Part shown: in pieces, positions 1 to 9,073 of the stretch
Numbering within the stretch: the first letter of the stretch is position 1
Layout: each line of letters opens with the position of its first letter
Assembly: GCF_004365165.1 (NCBI RefSeq)
Contig: NZ_SOCH01000007.1
Span: 4,121 to 45,019, forward strand
Direction of reading: 5' to 3'
Source of the DNA: Metamycoplasma hyosynoviae
GTDB lineage: Bacteria; Bacillota_I; Bacilli_A; Mycoplasmatales; Metamycoplasmataceae
Length of the DNA stretch: 40,899 nt
Position numbers and translations under genes: made by a program
The notes under the pieces: model-generated
What the model was told of the DNA's origin: nothing
The model's database searches: none
What the model saw: only the letters and a program-made list of their open reading frames with translations

Positions 1-47
1 GTTTGTGGATGGATAGTTTCTCTTAATAGAAACTTTTTCTCAGCCAT
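1..47 (-). CDS. Tail-anchored cassette protein, 5' end only (left-edge copy)
   Basis: Only the first 15 codons are inside the window, reading MAEKKFLLRETIHPQ, identical to the start of the other four copies. The ATG complement is at 45-47 and is preceded by a strong AAGGAG Shine-Dalgarno. The gene runs off the left edge, so its large partner should lie outside the window. The first 50 bases are identical to the equivalent bases of the copy at 3264-4067. Its own promoter with a homopolymeric tract lies at 63-111. Confidence 0.85.
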   Translation of the reverse strand, partial: MAEKKFLLRETIHPQ

Positions 48-62
48 TTTTTCTCCTTAAAT

Positions 63-111
63 TTTTACGTAAAATTCTTTCAAATTGTATTGCAAAAAAA
101 AAAAAAAAAAA
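63..111 (-). promoter_or_regulatory. Cassette promoter with 18-bp T tract (left-edge copy)
   Basis: On the minus strand a run of 18 T (94-111 as A on plus) is followed by GCAA, the -10 hexamer TACAAT (84-89), the perfect palindrome TTTTACGTAAAA (63-74) and then the Shine-Dalgarno. The tract occupies the place of the -35/-10 spacer. The same order occurs upstream of the other four copies with different tract lengths. Phase variation by slippage is inferred from the well-known poly(A) promoter tract of the Mycoplasma hyorhinis vlp genes. Confidence 0.75.
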
Positions 112-174
112 TGCCTTAATAAGTGAAAAATAAGCAAAAATTCAACTTATTTCAAGCATATTTTTTGAAAAAGC

Positions 175-206
175 AAAATAAAAGAAAAGTCGGATTTGAC
201 TTTTCT
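175..206 (-). terminator. Rho-independent terminator after large surface gene (copy A)
   Basis: AGAAAAGTC (183-191) pairs with GACTTTTCT (198-206) around a 6-base loop. On the minus strand the stem is followed by TTTTATTTT. It sits about 25 bp after the stop of the large surface gene and separates it from the promoter of the next cassette. The same hairpin follows copies C and D. Confidence 0.85.
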
Positions 207-231
207 CTTGTTTTAATATTTCTGGTCTTTA

Positions 232-3200
232 TTAGTTAGAATTTCACTCAATTTTTAATTCATTATCTATTCCATTGGGTTGACTATCTTTTCAATATTG
301 ACCTACTCAATATTTACTTCAACCATCTGGTTTTGAGATGGTATTTTTAACTTTTATAATCGAGTTTTCTATATTAGTCAATATTATTTGTTCTAATTCT
401 GAGTCAGAATAAGAGAATGGATTTCCTAAAATATTATATTTATCATTTTTTTCTGTAAAGTAAAATACAAAAGGATCTACTTTTTCTATTCCACTAGGTA
501 AAATAATAGTAACGCCTTTAGTAGATCATTGAAATGTTCTATGTTTTATTTCCTTGATAGGACAATTAGAAAAATCAAGCGTTATATTTTTAAAATTACT
601 AAATGAATTATGATGCAAAGTTTTTAATTGTGTTAATTCTTTAAGATTTTCAATATTATTTGTTTCAATTATTTTAGCTTTTATTTGTTTGGTTTTGCTT
701 GGCAAATTAACTTTTTCAGATTTTCCATTTAAACTAAAATCCAAAATATTTTCTGTACTATCGCTAGAAAAATCAGGAAATATAATACTTTTAAGTGAAG
801 TTATGTCATTTAATAATAAACGCATTGGAAATTCATCAAATTTGTGATGAGTCAATTTGATTTCTTCTAATTTCTTCATTCTTTCCAGAATGAAATTTTT
901 TTGTTGATCTTTATCAAGATTTGGTAGATGTAAATCGATTTTTTGAATTTTTAATCCAGATAAAGCATTCTTGTTAATTTTTTTATATCCCAATTGTTGG
1001 CTAAAATCTATTGTTGTTTCATTATTATCGACTGCTTTATATAGAACTTCACCATTAGAAGACTCTAAAAACGAAAATTCACTTGCATGATTTAATTTTA
1101 ATTTTTTATTAGCTTCGCCTGATTCTAATAAATTAAATTTAAATGAACCTTTTCCTTGTCTTCCTAAATCTGTTGTTAGTACGGTAAAGAAATTATGAAA
1201 TTCGTTAATTAACTTGAAATAGTATGTAGAAGAATCAGTACCTTCTGCTTTATAATCATCACTTTTATTTATATAATTGCAGAAAGTAGAAAATAATTGA
1301 CCTTCGATTGTTTCAACGTTATCATACATTTCCAAATAAGCAAGTGCTGAAGAATCACCATTTATAAGCGAATTGATTTTTTTAATTGTTTTAGGTAATT
1401 TTATAGCAGCAATTCTTGCATATTCATTAATATTATCTGTAGAAATAATTAAGTTACTTACTTCTTGAATTCCTTCTTCTAAAATCACTCCATATAATGA
1501 AGAATTATTAACAACATTACTAAATAGCGTACCAACTTTTATTACTTTAAATGAACCAATTTTCGCCGGCACTTTGAATACAGTTAAATTCTTTCTATCA
1601 TTTAAAAATGCCGCTTTATGTCCATTATGTTCAATAATTTCATATGAAAAATCTGCTATATTATCTGTTGAAGTTTTAAAACTATTTATAGTTTTGCTAT
1701 ACTCTTGTGAAATTGTGTCATTTTTCTTATCTTTAATCTTGTATGTAATAGTGATTTTATCTTTATCAGTTTGTTTAACTTTAATTGATTCTTGAATAAA
1801 TTCACAACGTTCATCAATAACTTTTACATCAATACTATCAAAATTATCTCAAAAATCATAAGCCATATGGCTAGCTTTTGTTGATACATCAAATGAAACT
1901 TGTTGTGCAAGATCATCGACTAATTTTTGAGGCATTTTAAAATCTTTAATTTTAATCGTTCTTTGTTTTGAATAAATTCCTGGTTTTCCATATTTTTCTT
2001 TAATTCTGAAGTGAATGTTTAAAGAAACTAAGTCATCCAATTTCTCAATCATGAAAGTATTTGAATCTACTTCGTATATACTCTCATCGAAATTAGTTTT
2101 TGATAGTTGTGCATAAGCTGTTATATTCGAAATTTCTTGTGTGGCTTTATTTTCAACATCAAACTGAACTTGATCAATATAAGTATTTAATTCTTCTGGT
2201 GTTAAATATTTTTTAAAACCTGTAATTTCGATATCTCTAGCTTCTGAAATAATATTGTTAGAATTATCTCTAATTCTTACTTTTGCATCAATTTTCTTAG
2301 GATGTTCACCTTCTTTTTTAAATTCATCAAATATTAGTGTGTAATATGAAGGTAAAGTATTTCCATCTTTTTTACCAATAACTTTAGTTTCAATTGCATC
2401 TTGAATATAAGTTACATCAGCATTTTCATAAGAAAATTCAACTGTTTTTAAATATTCGGTTAATTGCTCTGAATTTTTAGCAAAGTCATCGAATTTAACT
2501 TCTAAAACATCTGATGTGAATTTTTCATCATTAATTGATTTAACTTTTAGTTGATACGAAATAATTGCTTCTGATTTTTTATCATCAGCAATGGCTTTAA
2601 TATTTACAATTTCATATTTAAGATCATCACTATTATTATCTTTTAGAAAAACTTCAAAGTGCTTATATTTGCCATTTTCTTCTTCAAGTGTTTTAGAAGC
2701 TACATTTAATTCACGTCTAAATCCATCAAAGAATTTAACTACAACTCTTTCTTTGCCTAATTCATTTAATTTGGCTTTTTCTTTTGGAGGTTTGATATCT
2801 TTGAATTCAAAACTTATGAAATTAGATTGTGCTTTTGTAATTTTATTACGAAGTGCAAACTTAGTACGGAAGGTAGTATAAGGTTTATCTTTATCAAGTG
2901 GTTGTTTATTGACTTGATCTTCTTCTGTTTCAACTATTAGCTCATATAACTTATTGTTTAATCCAGATGCTACAAAATCAGCAATAGTTTTAATATCATC
3001 TTTTGTTTTAGTTTCTTTATCTTTTACATCAATTTTAATTGATTGTAAAACTTTGTCAAGAAAAGATACTTTTCTTTGGTTTGAAAAAATAGTACTAAAT
3101 GATACTACTGAAGAAAGTGCTGCAGCAGCTGCACCCGCAACTGATCACACTATAACTTTAGTTTTAGGATTTTGAGTTTTAACTTTATCTTGATTTTGCT

Positions 3201-3249
3201 GAGGTGTTTGCTCTTGCTTGTTTAAATTTTTCTGTTCTTGCTCTTTCAT
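232..3249 (-). CDS. Large surface protein of cassette, copy A (tandem repeats plus BspA-like LRR)
   Basis: This is a 1005-aa protein once TGA is read as Trp (for example W467 and W908). Residues 1-31 are polar and charged, rich in Gln and Lys. Residues 32-56 form a hydrophobic Ala-rich segment without a lipobox cysteine, so a signal-anchor with N-in, C-out topology is likely. Residues about 60-555 contain about five repeats of ~90 aa, each ending in a strand such as EITGFKKY or IKDFKMP; the pattern resembles mycoplasma lipoprotein-associated type 17 domains (inference). Residues 560-905 resemble BspA-type leucine-rich repeats, and the C-terminus has SKYWVGQYW. ATG at 3249 follows AAGGAA. It starts 14 bp after the tail-anchored gene and is probably co-transcribed with it. 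Adhesin or antigen is likely; the exact role is unknown. Confidence 0.85.
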
Positions 3250-3263
3250 TTAATTTCCTTAAA

Positions 3264-4067
3264 TTACAAGATTTTTGCAAATGATAGAATTAGAAAAATT
3301 AGATTAATTAAAAACAGTCCTGAAATAACACCAATAACTGCAAATACTCATTTTGGCATTTTGTATCTAACAGTTGAGATTTTGATAGATTCAGTAGCTT
3401 CAAAACCTGTGTTTTTAAGAATTTCTGAAATTTTTGAACTTGCTAAAATTGCTTCTGAATAGTATTGGGTAGATGTTCCAATCCCACCTATGGTTTTAAT
3501 GAAAATTTGTGATTTAGTTTTATCTTGTTCTAGGAAATAATAAACATCAACATCACTACCATTTTCTAATGTATTTTCAATCACAATTTTTCCATTAAAG
3601 TTCTCCAAACTTCCTTTAACATCTGATTTTTGAATGTCTTTAGCTTTTTTAGATTTAGCCAAAAGTTCAATTTTAACTTTTAATGCCAAATCGTCAAGTG
3701 TTTGAGCAGTGGCAGCTGTAGAAACTTGTTTAATTTCTTCAGTTTTACCTGCTTGAATTTCTAGAAGTTTGTTTTTTATTAGAAATTCAATATTTGTAGT
3801 TTTGATGTCAACTTTTAAAGCAACTAATTTATCTAAAAGTTGTTTTGATTTTACAACATCAAGCATTCCACAAACTTTGTTTTGGAAGTAAAAATATAAC
3901 ATTGTTTGTGGTTCTTTTGCATTTTGCATAACAAATTGTTTTAGTGATTCTAGTAAGTTTGGCAAGACTACCGGTTTTGCTTGCACTCCAACTTCAGAGA
4001 TTAAATAAACAGTTTGTTTAGTTTGTGGATGGATAGTTTCTCTTAATAGAAACTTTTTCTCAGCCAT
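3264..4067 (-). CDS. Tail-anchored cassette protein, copy A
   Basis: This is a 267-aa protein starting MAEKKFLLRETIHPQTK. The ATG at 4067 follows an AAGGAG Shine-Dalgarno. There is no signal peptide. Residues 1-238 are hydrophilic with alternating Lys/Glu-rich stretches, and TGA encodes Trp240 at the start of a single hydrophobic segment (about 240-263) that ends AKIL. The likely topology is tail-anchored with the bulk in the cytoplasm. I do not recognise the family. Four near-identical paralogues in this window (copies B, C, D and the left-edge copy) share the same promoter architecture, and each complete one precedes a large surface gene. A scaffold, chaperone or regulator of the surface partner is possible but not shown by sequence. 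Confidence 0.87.
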
Positions 4068-4082
4068 TTTTTTCTCCTTGTA

Positions 4083-4134
4083 TTTTACGTAAAAATTCGA
4101 GCAAATTTTATTGCAAAAAAAAAAAAAAAAAAAA
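4083..4134 (-). promoter_or_regulatory. Cassette promoter with 20-bp T tract (copy A)
   Basis: The minus strand carries 20 T (4115-4134), then GCAA, the -10 box TAAAAT (4105-4110), and the palindrome TTTTACGTAAAA (4083-4094). This is the longest of the five tracts. The sequence upstream of the tract differs from that of the other copies (GGCTATCG replaces CGCCTTAATAAGTG), so this copy has lost or replaced the shared upstream element. Confidence 0.75.
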
Positions 4135-4403
4135 GGCTATCGAAATGCAGTTGCAGCAAATTTTTGGCTTAAATAAAGAAAAATTTGTGAATTTATATCA
4201 TTTTAAACTTCATAAGAAGAAAAGAAGAAGGAAAAAATAAAAAAATAACAAGGTAGAAAAAAACTCTTATAAAATTGCCCAATTTTACAAATTTAGCAAT
4301 ATTTATATGACTAAATATATAATTTTATATATCTATTTTCAAGTTAAAACATTGTTTTGATAGAAAAATATTAGATTTCATATTGATAATAAAATGGAGA
4401 AAA
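4135..4403. other. Divergent intergenic region
   Basis: This AT-rich spacer separates the minus-strand cassette promoter from the plus-strand lipoprotein gene. It holds purine-rich stretches around 4205-4240 and TATA-rich sequence around 4310-4335 that could contain the lipoprotein promoter, but no single -10/-35 pair stands out. No RNA gene or repeat is seen. Confidence 0.5.
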
Positions 4404-6311
4404 ATGTTAAAAAGTAAAAAAATGAAGTTTCTATTAATGGGTTCAATTCTACCTTTTTTAGGAACTACATTATTTTCTGTTTCTTGCAATAATAAAAAAT
4501 TGTTGGAAAATGTTTTGAAAAATGCAAAAGTAGAAGTAGAAAACAAAAACAAATTTACAAATACATTAAAAAAAGAAGAAATTAAAATAACTTTGAATAA
4601 TGATGATTTTGAAGTTATTGATAAAAGTTTTGAAATTAAAAAAGACGATGAAACTTCAATTATTGTTAAATTTAGAATAAAAAGTAAATCAAAGAGTATT
4701 GTATCAGAACAAATAAGTGTTGAAGTTAATGGATTTAAAGATAAAAATCTACCTTATTCATATTCAGATTTATGAAATGATATAAATAAAGATGGGAAGA
4801 TGTATTCTTTAAGTTCGATTGGTGAAATTAAATTCGATGTAGTTGATACTACAGGATTAAGTCAAGATTATGATAGACCTATAAAACGTGAGCAATTTTC
4901 ATCTATAAAATTAACCAAAGAACAATTAGATGAATGATATGACAAAGTTTTTGGTTATTTTTATAAAAAAATTGAAACTTTACTTCTTTATAAATCTTTT
5001 GTAGAAACTAAATTAACATCTCTTTTGACCGCTTATGGTACAAATGCAACTTATTTTGCAAAAATTTATGATGAAGCAGTAAAAGAATTAAAAGACACAA
5101 TGGATGTGTACAATGATGAATTCAAAACTGATTTAGATAAATTAAATAAAGAAGGTTTGGAATCAGAAATAGCTAAGGAACTAGCTAATAAAATTGAAAT
5201 CCAAAAAGGAATATTTGATAAACAATACCATTCTTTAACTTTAACACAAAATAACATTCTTTCTCGTTTAACCAAATTAATAGTAGATCCAGCCCACAAA
5301 TATTTCAAAGATGAAGAAACCAAAAACAAACGTCTTGGTAAATTAAAAATTAATCAAAAGCTCCAAGATGCTAAATTAGATAATGTTAGACAAATATTCA
5401 AAGAACATAAAGCCGAAAGTTTTACTATAGAAGTAGATGCAACATATGCAGAAGATTTTAAATTTACTTCCGATGTTCCTAAATGATTAAAAGATCACTT
5501 AGAAGAAAATAGCATTAAATATACTCCTGATCCTGCAAAACCTGAATATACTCAACAAAAATTCTATGAAGATTATTTCTACACATCAGTATTTGAAATC
5601 GAACTTGGTCGTCAAATATATAACCTTTTTGGTGAAGGCTATTTTGTTGATTTAACTACATTAGGTGATTGAGAACTTGACAGTAAAACTACTCCGGGAA
5701 AAGTTTTACTAAATGTAAAAACTCAACAATGACAAACCGAAAATACTAAACAAAAAGAATTAAATGAATATGTTATTAAAACTTTAAATGAAATAATTGA
5801 TGATAGATGAGATGATGAAACTAAAGTTGAAGCTGTAAGAAACTATCTTCTATATAAACTTTATTATGCTAGTGAAGAAGAATTAGAAAAAGTAAAAGAA
5901 ACTAACCTTTTTGTTAATAAATTAGGTCTTTCACTTGCTGATCCTTATAACCTTATAGCAGGCGGTTCAGTAGTTTGCGATGGATATGCACGTGCTTTTT
6001 CTTTATTTATGTATTATTTGGGTATTCCTAGTAGATATATGGGCGGTATTGGTATGCCTACTGAAGATGAAGATGATAAAGTAGCACATGCTTGAAATGA
6101 AGTTTGGCTTGAAAAAGATGGCAAGGGTGCTTGATATCCACTCGATTTAACTTGAGATGATGGTGATGAAGAAGCAGGGAAGGATTCATTTAATTTCTAT
6201 TACAGCTACTTTTTACAAAATGTGGTTAATAAAGTTCCATTTGAAACTTCACATAAAACAGATCCTGTTTTAAAACAATTTTATGTAAATCGTCCTACTC
6301 CCTTAAAATAA
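4404..6311 (+). CDS. Lipoprotein with transglutaminase-like domain
   Basis: This 635-aa protein (TGA=Trp) is exported and lipid-anchored. It has a Lys-rich start, a hydrophobic core and the lipobox FSVSC with Cys28. ATG at 4404 follows GGAG by about 5 bases; a Met at codon 7 is an alternative. Residues about 50-120 resemble one mycoplasma lipoprotein-associated type 17 domain, and the middle part is charged and helical. The C-terminal part has a transglutaminase-like fold signature: VVCDGYARAF (Cys525), AHAWNEVW (His562) and PLDLTWDD (Asp581), in the order of the Cys-His-Asp triad. Members of this superfamily act as cysteine proteases, peptidases or amide cross-linkers, so a surface protease is a reasonable guess. 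The gene is monocistronic and divergent from its neighbours. Confidence 0.9.
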
Positions 6312-6342
6312 GTTAATTAACTAATTTAAAAAACTAAAAAAT

Positions 6343-6373
6343 AAATTTTGTATCAGACAGAATTTGTTTTTTT
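6343..6373 (+). terminator. Rho-independent terminator of lipoprotein gene
   Basis: AAATTTTGT (6343-6351) pairs with ACAGAATTT (6357-6365) with one T-G wobble, followed by GTTTTTTT. It begins about 30 bp after the lipoprotein stop codon. Confidence 0.75.
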
Positions 6374-7230
6374 AATGCAAGTAAAATTATTTTTTATGCT
6401 TTTAATAGTTGAATAACCAAATTTTTTAGAACCTTTATATTTTATGATTTTTGCTTTTTTTATTATGTCTAAATGATGATTAATACCATAATAAGTAATG
6501 CTTAATTCTTTAACCATACTTTTCGCATCTATATTAGGATTTTTTAAATTAATTGAAGAATTTCTTTTGTCTTGAATTTATATTATCAAATTGATTATTA
6601 AATATATCTTCATTTTGACTTTATGAAGTCGATTCTTTTGATGAAATTTACAAATTCTTTATTTATATACATTACTGCATTAGTGCAATTATCATCATTG
6701 CTACCTATAAATTTAAGCTCTGGAGGAAGAATCATTTGCAGTAAGAGCATCTTTTATACGTCTTATTCCCAAACCATAAGATTCTATAAAACCAAGTTTA
6801 AAAAACATTTCTTTTAATTCTTTATTCAAATATCTTCTTCTATCAAAACTTCTTTCTTTATTTAAAGCTTCTATGGTAACAAGCGGAAATCAACAATTAT
6901 GATTCACAAATGAAATACTATCTTTATATTGATGAATATCAACATATTCATAAATTTGATATTCTTTATGTAAATTGCATTCATAGCAAGTTCTTCAAAT
7001 GTAGCAAGCGAATAGTTATATACTATTTTATTTTCTATTTTATCATTAGCTCTGAATGTATAAGAGAACATAATATAATCTTAAAATAATCACTAAGTGT
7101 TTTAACTTGTACTTAAACTGGGCCTTCAAATTTTTTTGATTTCATTTTATCTGTTCCACTAACTTACCTAATAACTTCAATGTGAGCATATGGTATAAAT
7201 TCATTAGATTTATTTAGTTTAAAATATTAG
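6374..7230 (-). pseudogene. Decayed AlbA_2-type ATP-binding regulator (COG2865-like)
   Basis: Translated fragments on the minus strand in changing frames line up in the order expected for this family. IPYAHIEVIR near 7190 is followed by a stop and SGTDKMKSKKFEGPV. Then come LATFEELAMNAI near 7000, YEYVDIHQYKDSISFVNHN, a Glu/Arg-rich stretch, LGFIESYGLGIRRIKDAL near 6770, and ELKFIGSNDDN near 6700. A C-terminal winged-helix-like stretch, KSMVKELSITYYGINHH, lies near 6500. Stops and frameshifts separate these pieces, and the N-terminal AlbA_2 domain is absent. The family includes Schlafen-like ATP-binding putative regulators. The call rests on recognising the GxGIRRI motif and the general pattern. 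No intact frame remains, so it is probably not expressed as a full protein. Confidence 0.65.
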
Positions 7231-7312
7231 TCTTTAAGGAAAAACTAAAAATATGTTTTATAAAATTCTGGAAGTTGACTATGAATTTTGGACAGTGTAA
7301 TTTTAATAAAAT

Positions 7313-7347
7313 AAAAAAATAGATTTCATGCTAGAAACCTATCTATT
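7313..7347 (-). terminator. Rho-independent terminator of triosephosphate isomerase gene
   Basis: On the minus strand AAATAGATAGGTTTC pairs imperfectly with GAAATCTATTT across the loop TAGCAT and runs into TTTTATTTTATT. It begins about 20 bp after the stop codon at 7368. Confidence 0.75.
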
Positions 7348-7367
7348 TATTTAATTTTCTTTGAAAA

Positions 7368-8105
7368 TTATTTGCAATTAGTTTTATTAATTAAATCAAT
7401 GAAATTTTGAGGATTAATTGAATAATAGCCGATTAAAAAGCCATCTAAATTTTTAACTTCTAATAATGATGATATAGTGTTGTCGCATACACTTCCACCA
7501 TATAGAACTGGCACTTGATGATTGGTTTTTTGTTTAATAAAATTAATAGCATCTTCTAAATACATAATTTTAGGTATTTTACCAGTACCTATATAACTAA
7601 TTGGTTCATATGCTATTATTAATGACTTTAAATCAACATTTTTAGTGCATTCTTCAATTTCTTTGGTTAAAAATTTCATAAGTCTATCTTTGCTGTTGCA
7701 GTCTTGTGCAGATTCACCGATACACAAGATTGGTAAAATATTGTTTTCTTGAAGTAAAAGGATTTGTGAGTTTATTAATTCATTACTTTCACATTTTGAT
7801 TTACGGACATAAGAATGACCCACGATTGTAAATTTAACTTGCATTTCTTTTAAAGAAGTTACTGTGGTTTCATCTACCATACAACCTTTATTGTAAGAAG
7901 AAACATTTTGAGCGCCTATTTTAAATGTGTTGTTTGAAAAATAATCTAGGGCAAATGGCAGTGCTGAAGACATTACAGCAAGTCCAATGTAAGTAGAAGC
8001 TAAATCCAATGTAGTTTTCGGAATGTAACTAGCAATATCAGTAAGATATTTTTTAGTTTCTAGATAAGAAAGTTCGGACTTTAGATTAGCTATAAAATAT
8101 TTCAT
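7368..8105 (-). CDS. tpiA: Triosephosphate isomerase, divergent
   Basis: This 245-aa protein is of normal length for the family. TPI interconverts dihydroxyacetone phosphate and glyceraldehyde 3-phosphate in the cytoplasm. Visible signatures are NLK (Asn7, Lys9; usually NxK in GNWKMN), GAQNVS at 65-70, catalytic His97 in VGHSYVRK, catalytic Glu167 in AYEPISYIGTGK, and the phosphate loop YGGSV at 202-206. Oddities: the usual GHSERR is GHSYVRK, with one extra residue and no Glu after the Ser, and the usual VGGASL near the C-terminus is IGYYSI. Catalytic Lys, His and Glu are kept, so it may work with altered kinetics. It has its own GGAG Shine-Dalgarno and a terminator. A paralogue with a changed role cannot be excluded. 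Confidence 0.85.
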   Translation of the reverse strand: MKYFIANLKSELSYLETKKYLTDIASYIPKTTLDLASTYIGLAVMSSALPFALDYFSNNTFKIGAQNVSSYNKGCMVDETTVTSLKEMQVKFTIVGHSYVRKSKCESNELINSQILLLQENNILPILCIGESAQDCNSKDRLMKFLTKEIEECTKNVDLKSLIIAYEPISYIGTGKIPKIMYLEDAINFIKQKTNHQVPVLYGGSVCDNTISSLLEVKNLDGFLIGYYSINPQNFIDLINKTNCK

Positions 8106-8203
8106 ATTTCTCCATATAGGGTGTGAAAGTAATTAGTCAAATAATGGTATATAAAAAAGTATAAAGAAAATTTTACTTTTAAAATGAAAATGAACAAAAT
8201 TAT

Positions 8204-8213
8204 GTGCTATAAT
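8204..8213 (+). promoter_or_regulatory. Extended -10 promoter on plus strand
   Basis: TGC followed by the perfect hexamer TATAAT (8208-8213) makes an extended -10 element. The base positions 17 bp upstream (TGAAAA, 8185-8190) match a -35 poorly. It points right, away from tpiA and against the ribosomal operon, so it should drive the short transcript ending at 8325. Confidence 0.7.
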
Positions 8214-8219
8214 TCTTTT

Positions 8220-8324
8220 AATTCAATATTAAGTTATTGGATTAACAATAGTTAATGTCTTATCCGAGTACTTTGTACTTACTTCACATAATGATGAATA
8301 AAAATTTCTGCGGAATTTTTTATT
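8220..8324 (+). ncRNA. Probable small structured RNA, about 105 nt, unrecognised
   Basis: A perfect extended -10 lies just upstream, and a terminator hairpin with T-run closes the region at 8301-8325. In between are two more hairpins: ATTAAC-AATA-GTTAAT (about 8241-8256), enclosed by GGAT/ATCC, and AGTAC-TTT-GTACT (about 8267-8279). There is no Shine-Dalgarno and no frame beyond an 11-codon mini-frame that overlaps the terminator. It lacks the signature loops of 4.5S RNA, tmRNA or RNase P RNA as I know them. It lies between tpiA and rpmF, on the opposite strand to both. Expression is inferred only. Confidence 0.55.
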
Positions 8325-8325
8325 A
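8299..8325 (+). terminator. Terminator of the small RNA
   Basis: AAAATTTC (8301-8308) pairs with GGAATTTT (8312-8319), loop TGC, followed by TTTATT. The T-run lies on the plus strand, matching the promoter at 8204-8213. Confidence 0.7.
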
Positions 8326-8328
8326 AAT

Positions 8329-8364
8329 AAAAATCCTCTTTTTAATTTGATTTCGAGGATTTTT
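8329..8364. terminator. Bidirectional terminator between small RNA and ribosomal operon
   Basis: AAAAATCCTC (8329-8338) pairs perfectly with GAGGATTTTT (8355-8364). A T-rich run follows on both strands. It ends the long minus-strand ribosomal operon about 40 bp after rpmF and backs up the terminator of the plus-strand small RNA. Confidence 0.85.
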
Positions 8365-8401
8365 ATTTTTTTTATTTTGTGTGTTAGGTTTTTGAATAAA
8401 A

Positions 8402-8596
8402 TTATTTAATTTTATCGTTAATAGCTTCTTTGATTTCTTTTTTACCTTTGTAAAAACCACAGAATTCACATATAGTATGAGGAATAATTGCTTGTTTGCA
8501 GTTATTACATAATGCAAGTGTAGCGGGTTTTAAGGCGTGGTGAGATCTTCTTAGCGCTTTTCTTTGTTTCGATGTTTTTCGTTTTGGTACAATCAT
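8402..8596 (-). CDS. rpmF: 50S ribosomal protein L32
   Basis: This 64-aa protein starts MIVPKRKTSKQRKALRRSHH, the canonical L32 start except for Ile at position 2. Two Cys pairs (CNNC and CEFC) form the expected zinc ribbon. It is part of the 50S subunit. It is the last gene of the minus-strand operon, 93 bp after rplQ. A weak inverted repeat (ATTAAACA...TGTTTAAT) in that gap might cause partial termination or mark a separate start. An AAGGAG Shine-Dalgarno precedes the ATG by about 8 bases. Confidence 0.96.
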   Translation of the reverse strand: MIVPKRKTSKQRKALRRSHHALKPATLALCNNCKQAIIPHTICEFCGFYKGKKEIKEAINDKIK

Positions 8597-8689
8597 TGCA
8601 CAACTCCTTATTAATAATATTAATTAAATTAAGTAATTAAACAAATGCATGTTGTAAATGTTTAATTTGAATAATGGCAGGGAAGGTTA

Positions 8690-9055
8690 TTAAACAAGTT
8701 TAATAATTGCCATTTTTGCATTGTCGCCTTGGCGATTTACAAGTTTGATAATTCTTGTATATCCACCATTACGAGCAGTGTATTTTGGTGCAACAACATC
8801 AAATAAATGTTGAACAGAAGTTTTCTTACCATCTTTTGCAGGCTTATCAATTAAATACTTAATTGCTTGCCTTCTTGAAGCTAAGGTGTTAGTTTTACCT
8901 AGAGTAATCATTTTTTCGGCTTTAGGTTTGATTCTTTTAGCACGTTCTAATGTAGTTTTAATTTCACCATAGATTAAAAGATCGGTTACAAGTGCTCTTT
9001 CAACATGGTTTCATCATTCACTGTTTCTTCTAAATAATTGTTTAGGATTTGCCAT
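8690..9055 (-). CDS. rplQ: 50S ribosomal protein L17
   Basis: This 121-aa protein matches the normal L17 length. It starts [20 protein letters not shown]; the second Trp of WW and others are TGA-coded, so the frame looks interrupted with the standard code. Later signatures are [16 protein letters not shown] and a C-terminus reading [21 protein letters not shown]17 binds 23S rRNA in the large subunit. It follows rpoA by 18 bp, the usual alpha-operon order, and has a GGAG Shine-Dalgarno. Confidence 0.96.
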
Positions 9056-9073
9056 CTCGTTTTTCTCCTTATA

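Noticed and set aside
526-1572. Separate short genes inside the large surface genes
   Set aside because: They are pieces of one frame cut at TGA. Reading TGA as Trp joins them into single genes of 1005-1021 codons with no frameshift in all four copies.
232-4067. Immunoglobulin-binding/protease (MIB-MIP) pair
   Set aside because: Also a paired mycoplasma surface system, but the proteins here show no protease motif and have an LRR and repeat architecture instead.
7270-7312. Possible insertion-sequence end (TTTTGGACAGTGTAATTTTA)
   Set aside because: It recalls some IS termini, but there is no matching second end, no target duplication and no transposase frame.
8291-8326. Eleven-codon reading frame starting ATGATGAAT
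   Set aside because: It overlaps the terminator hairpin and lacks a Shine-Dalgarno.
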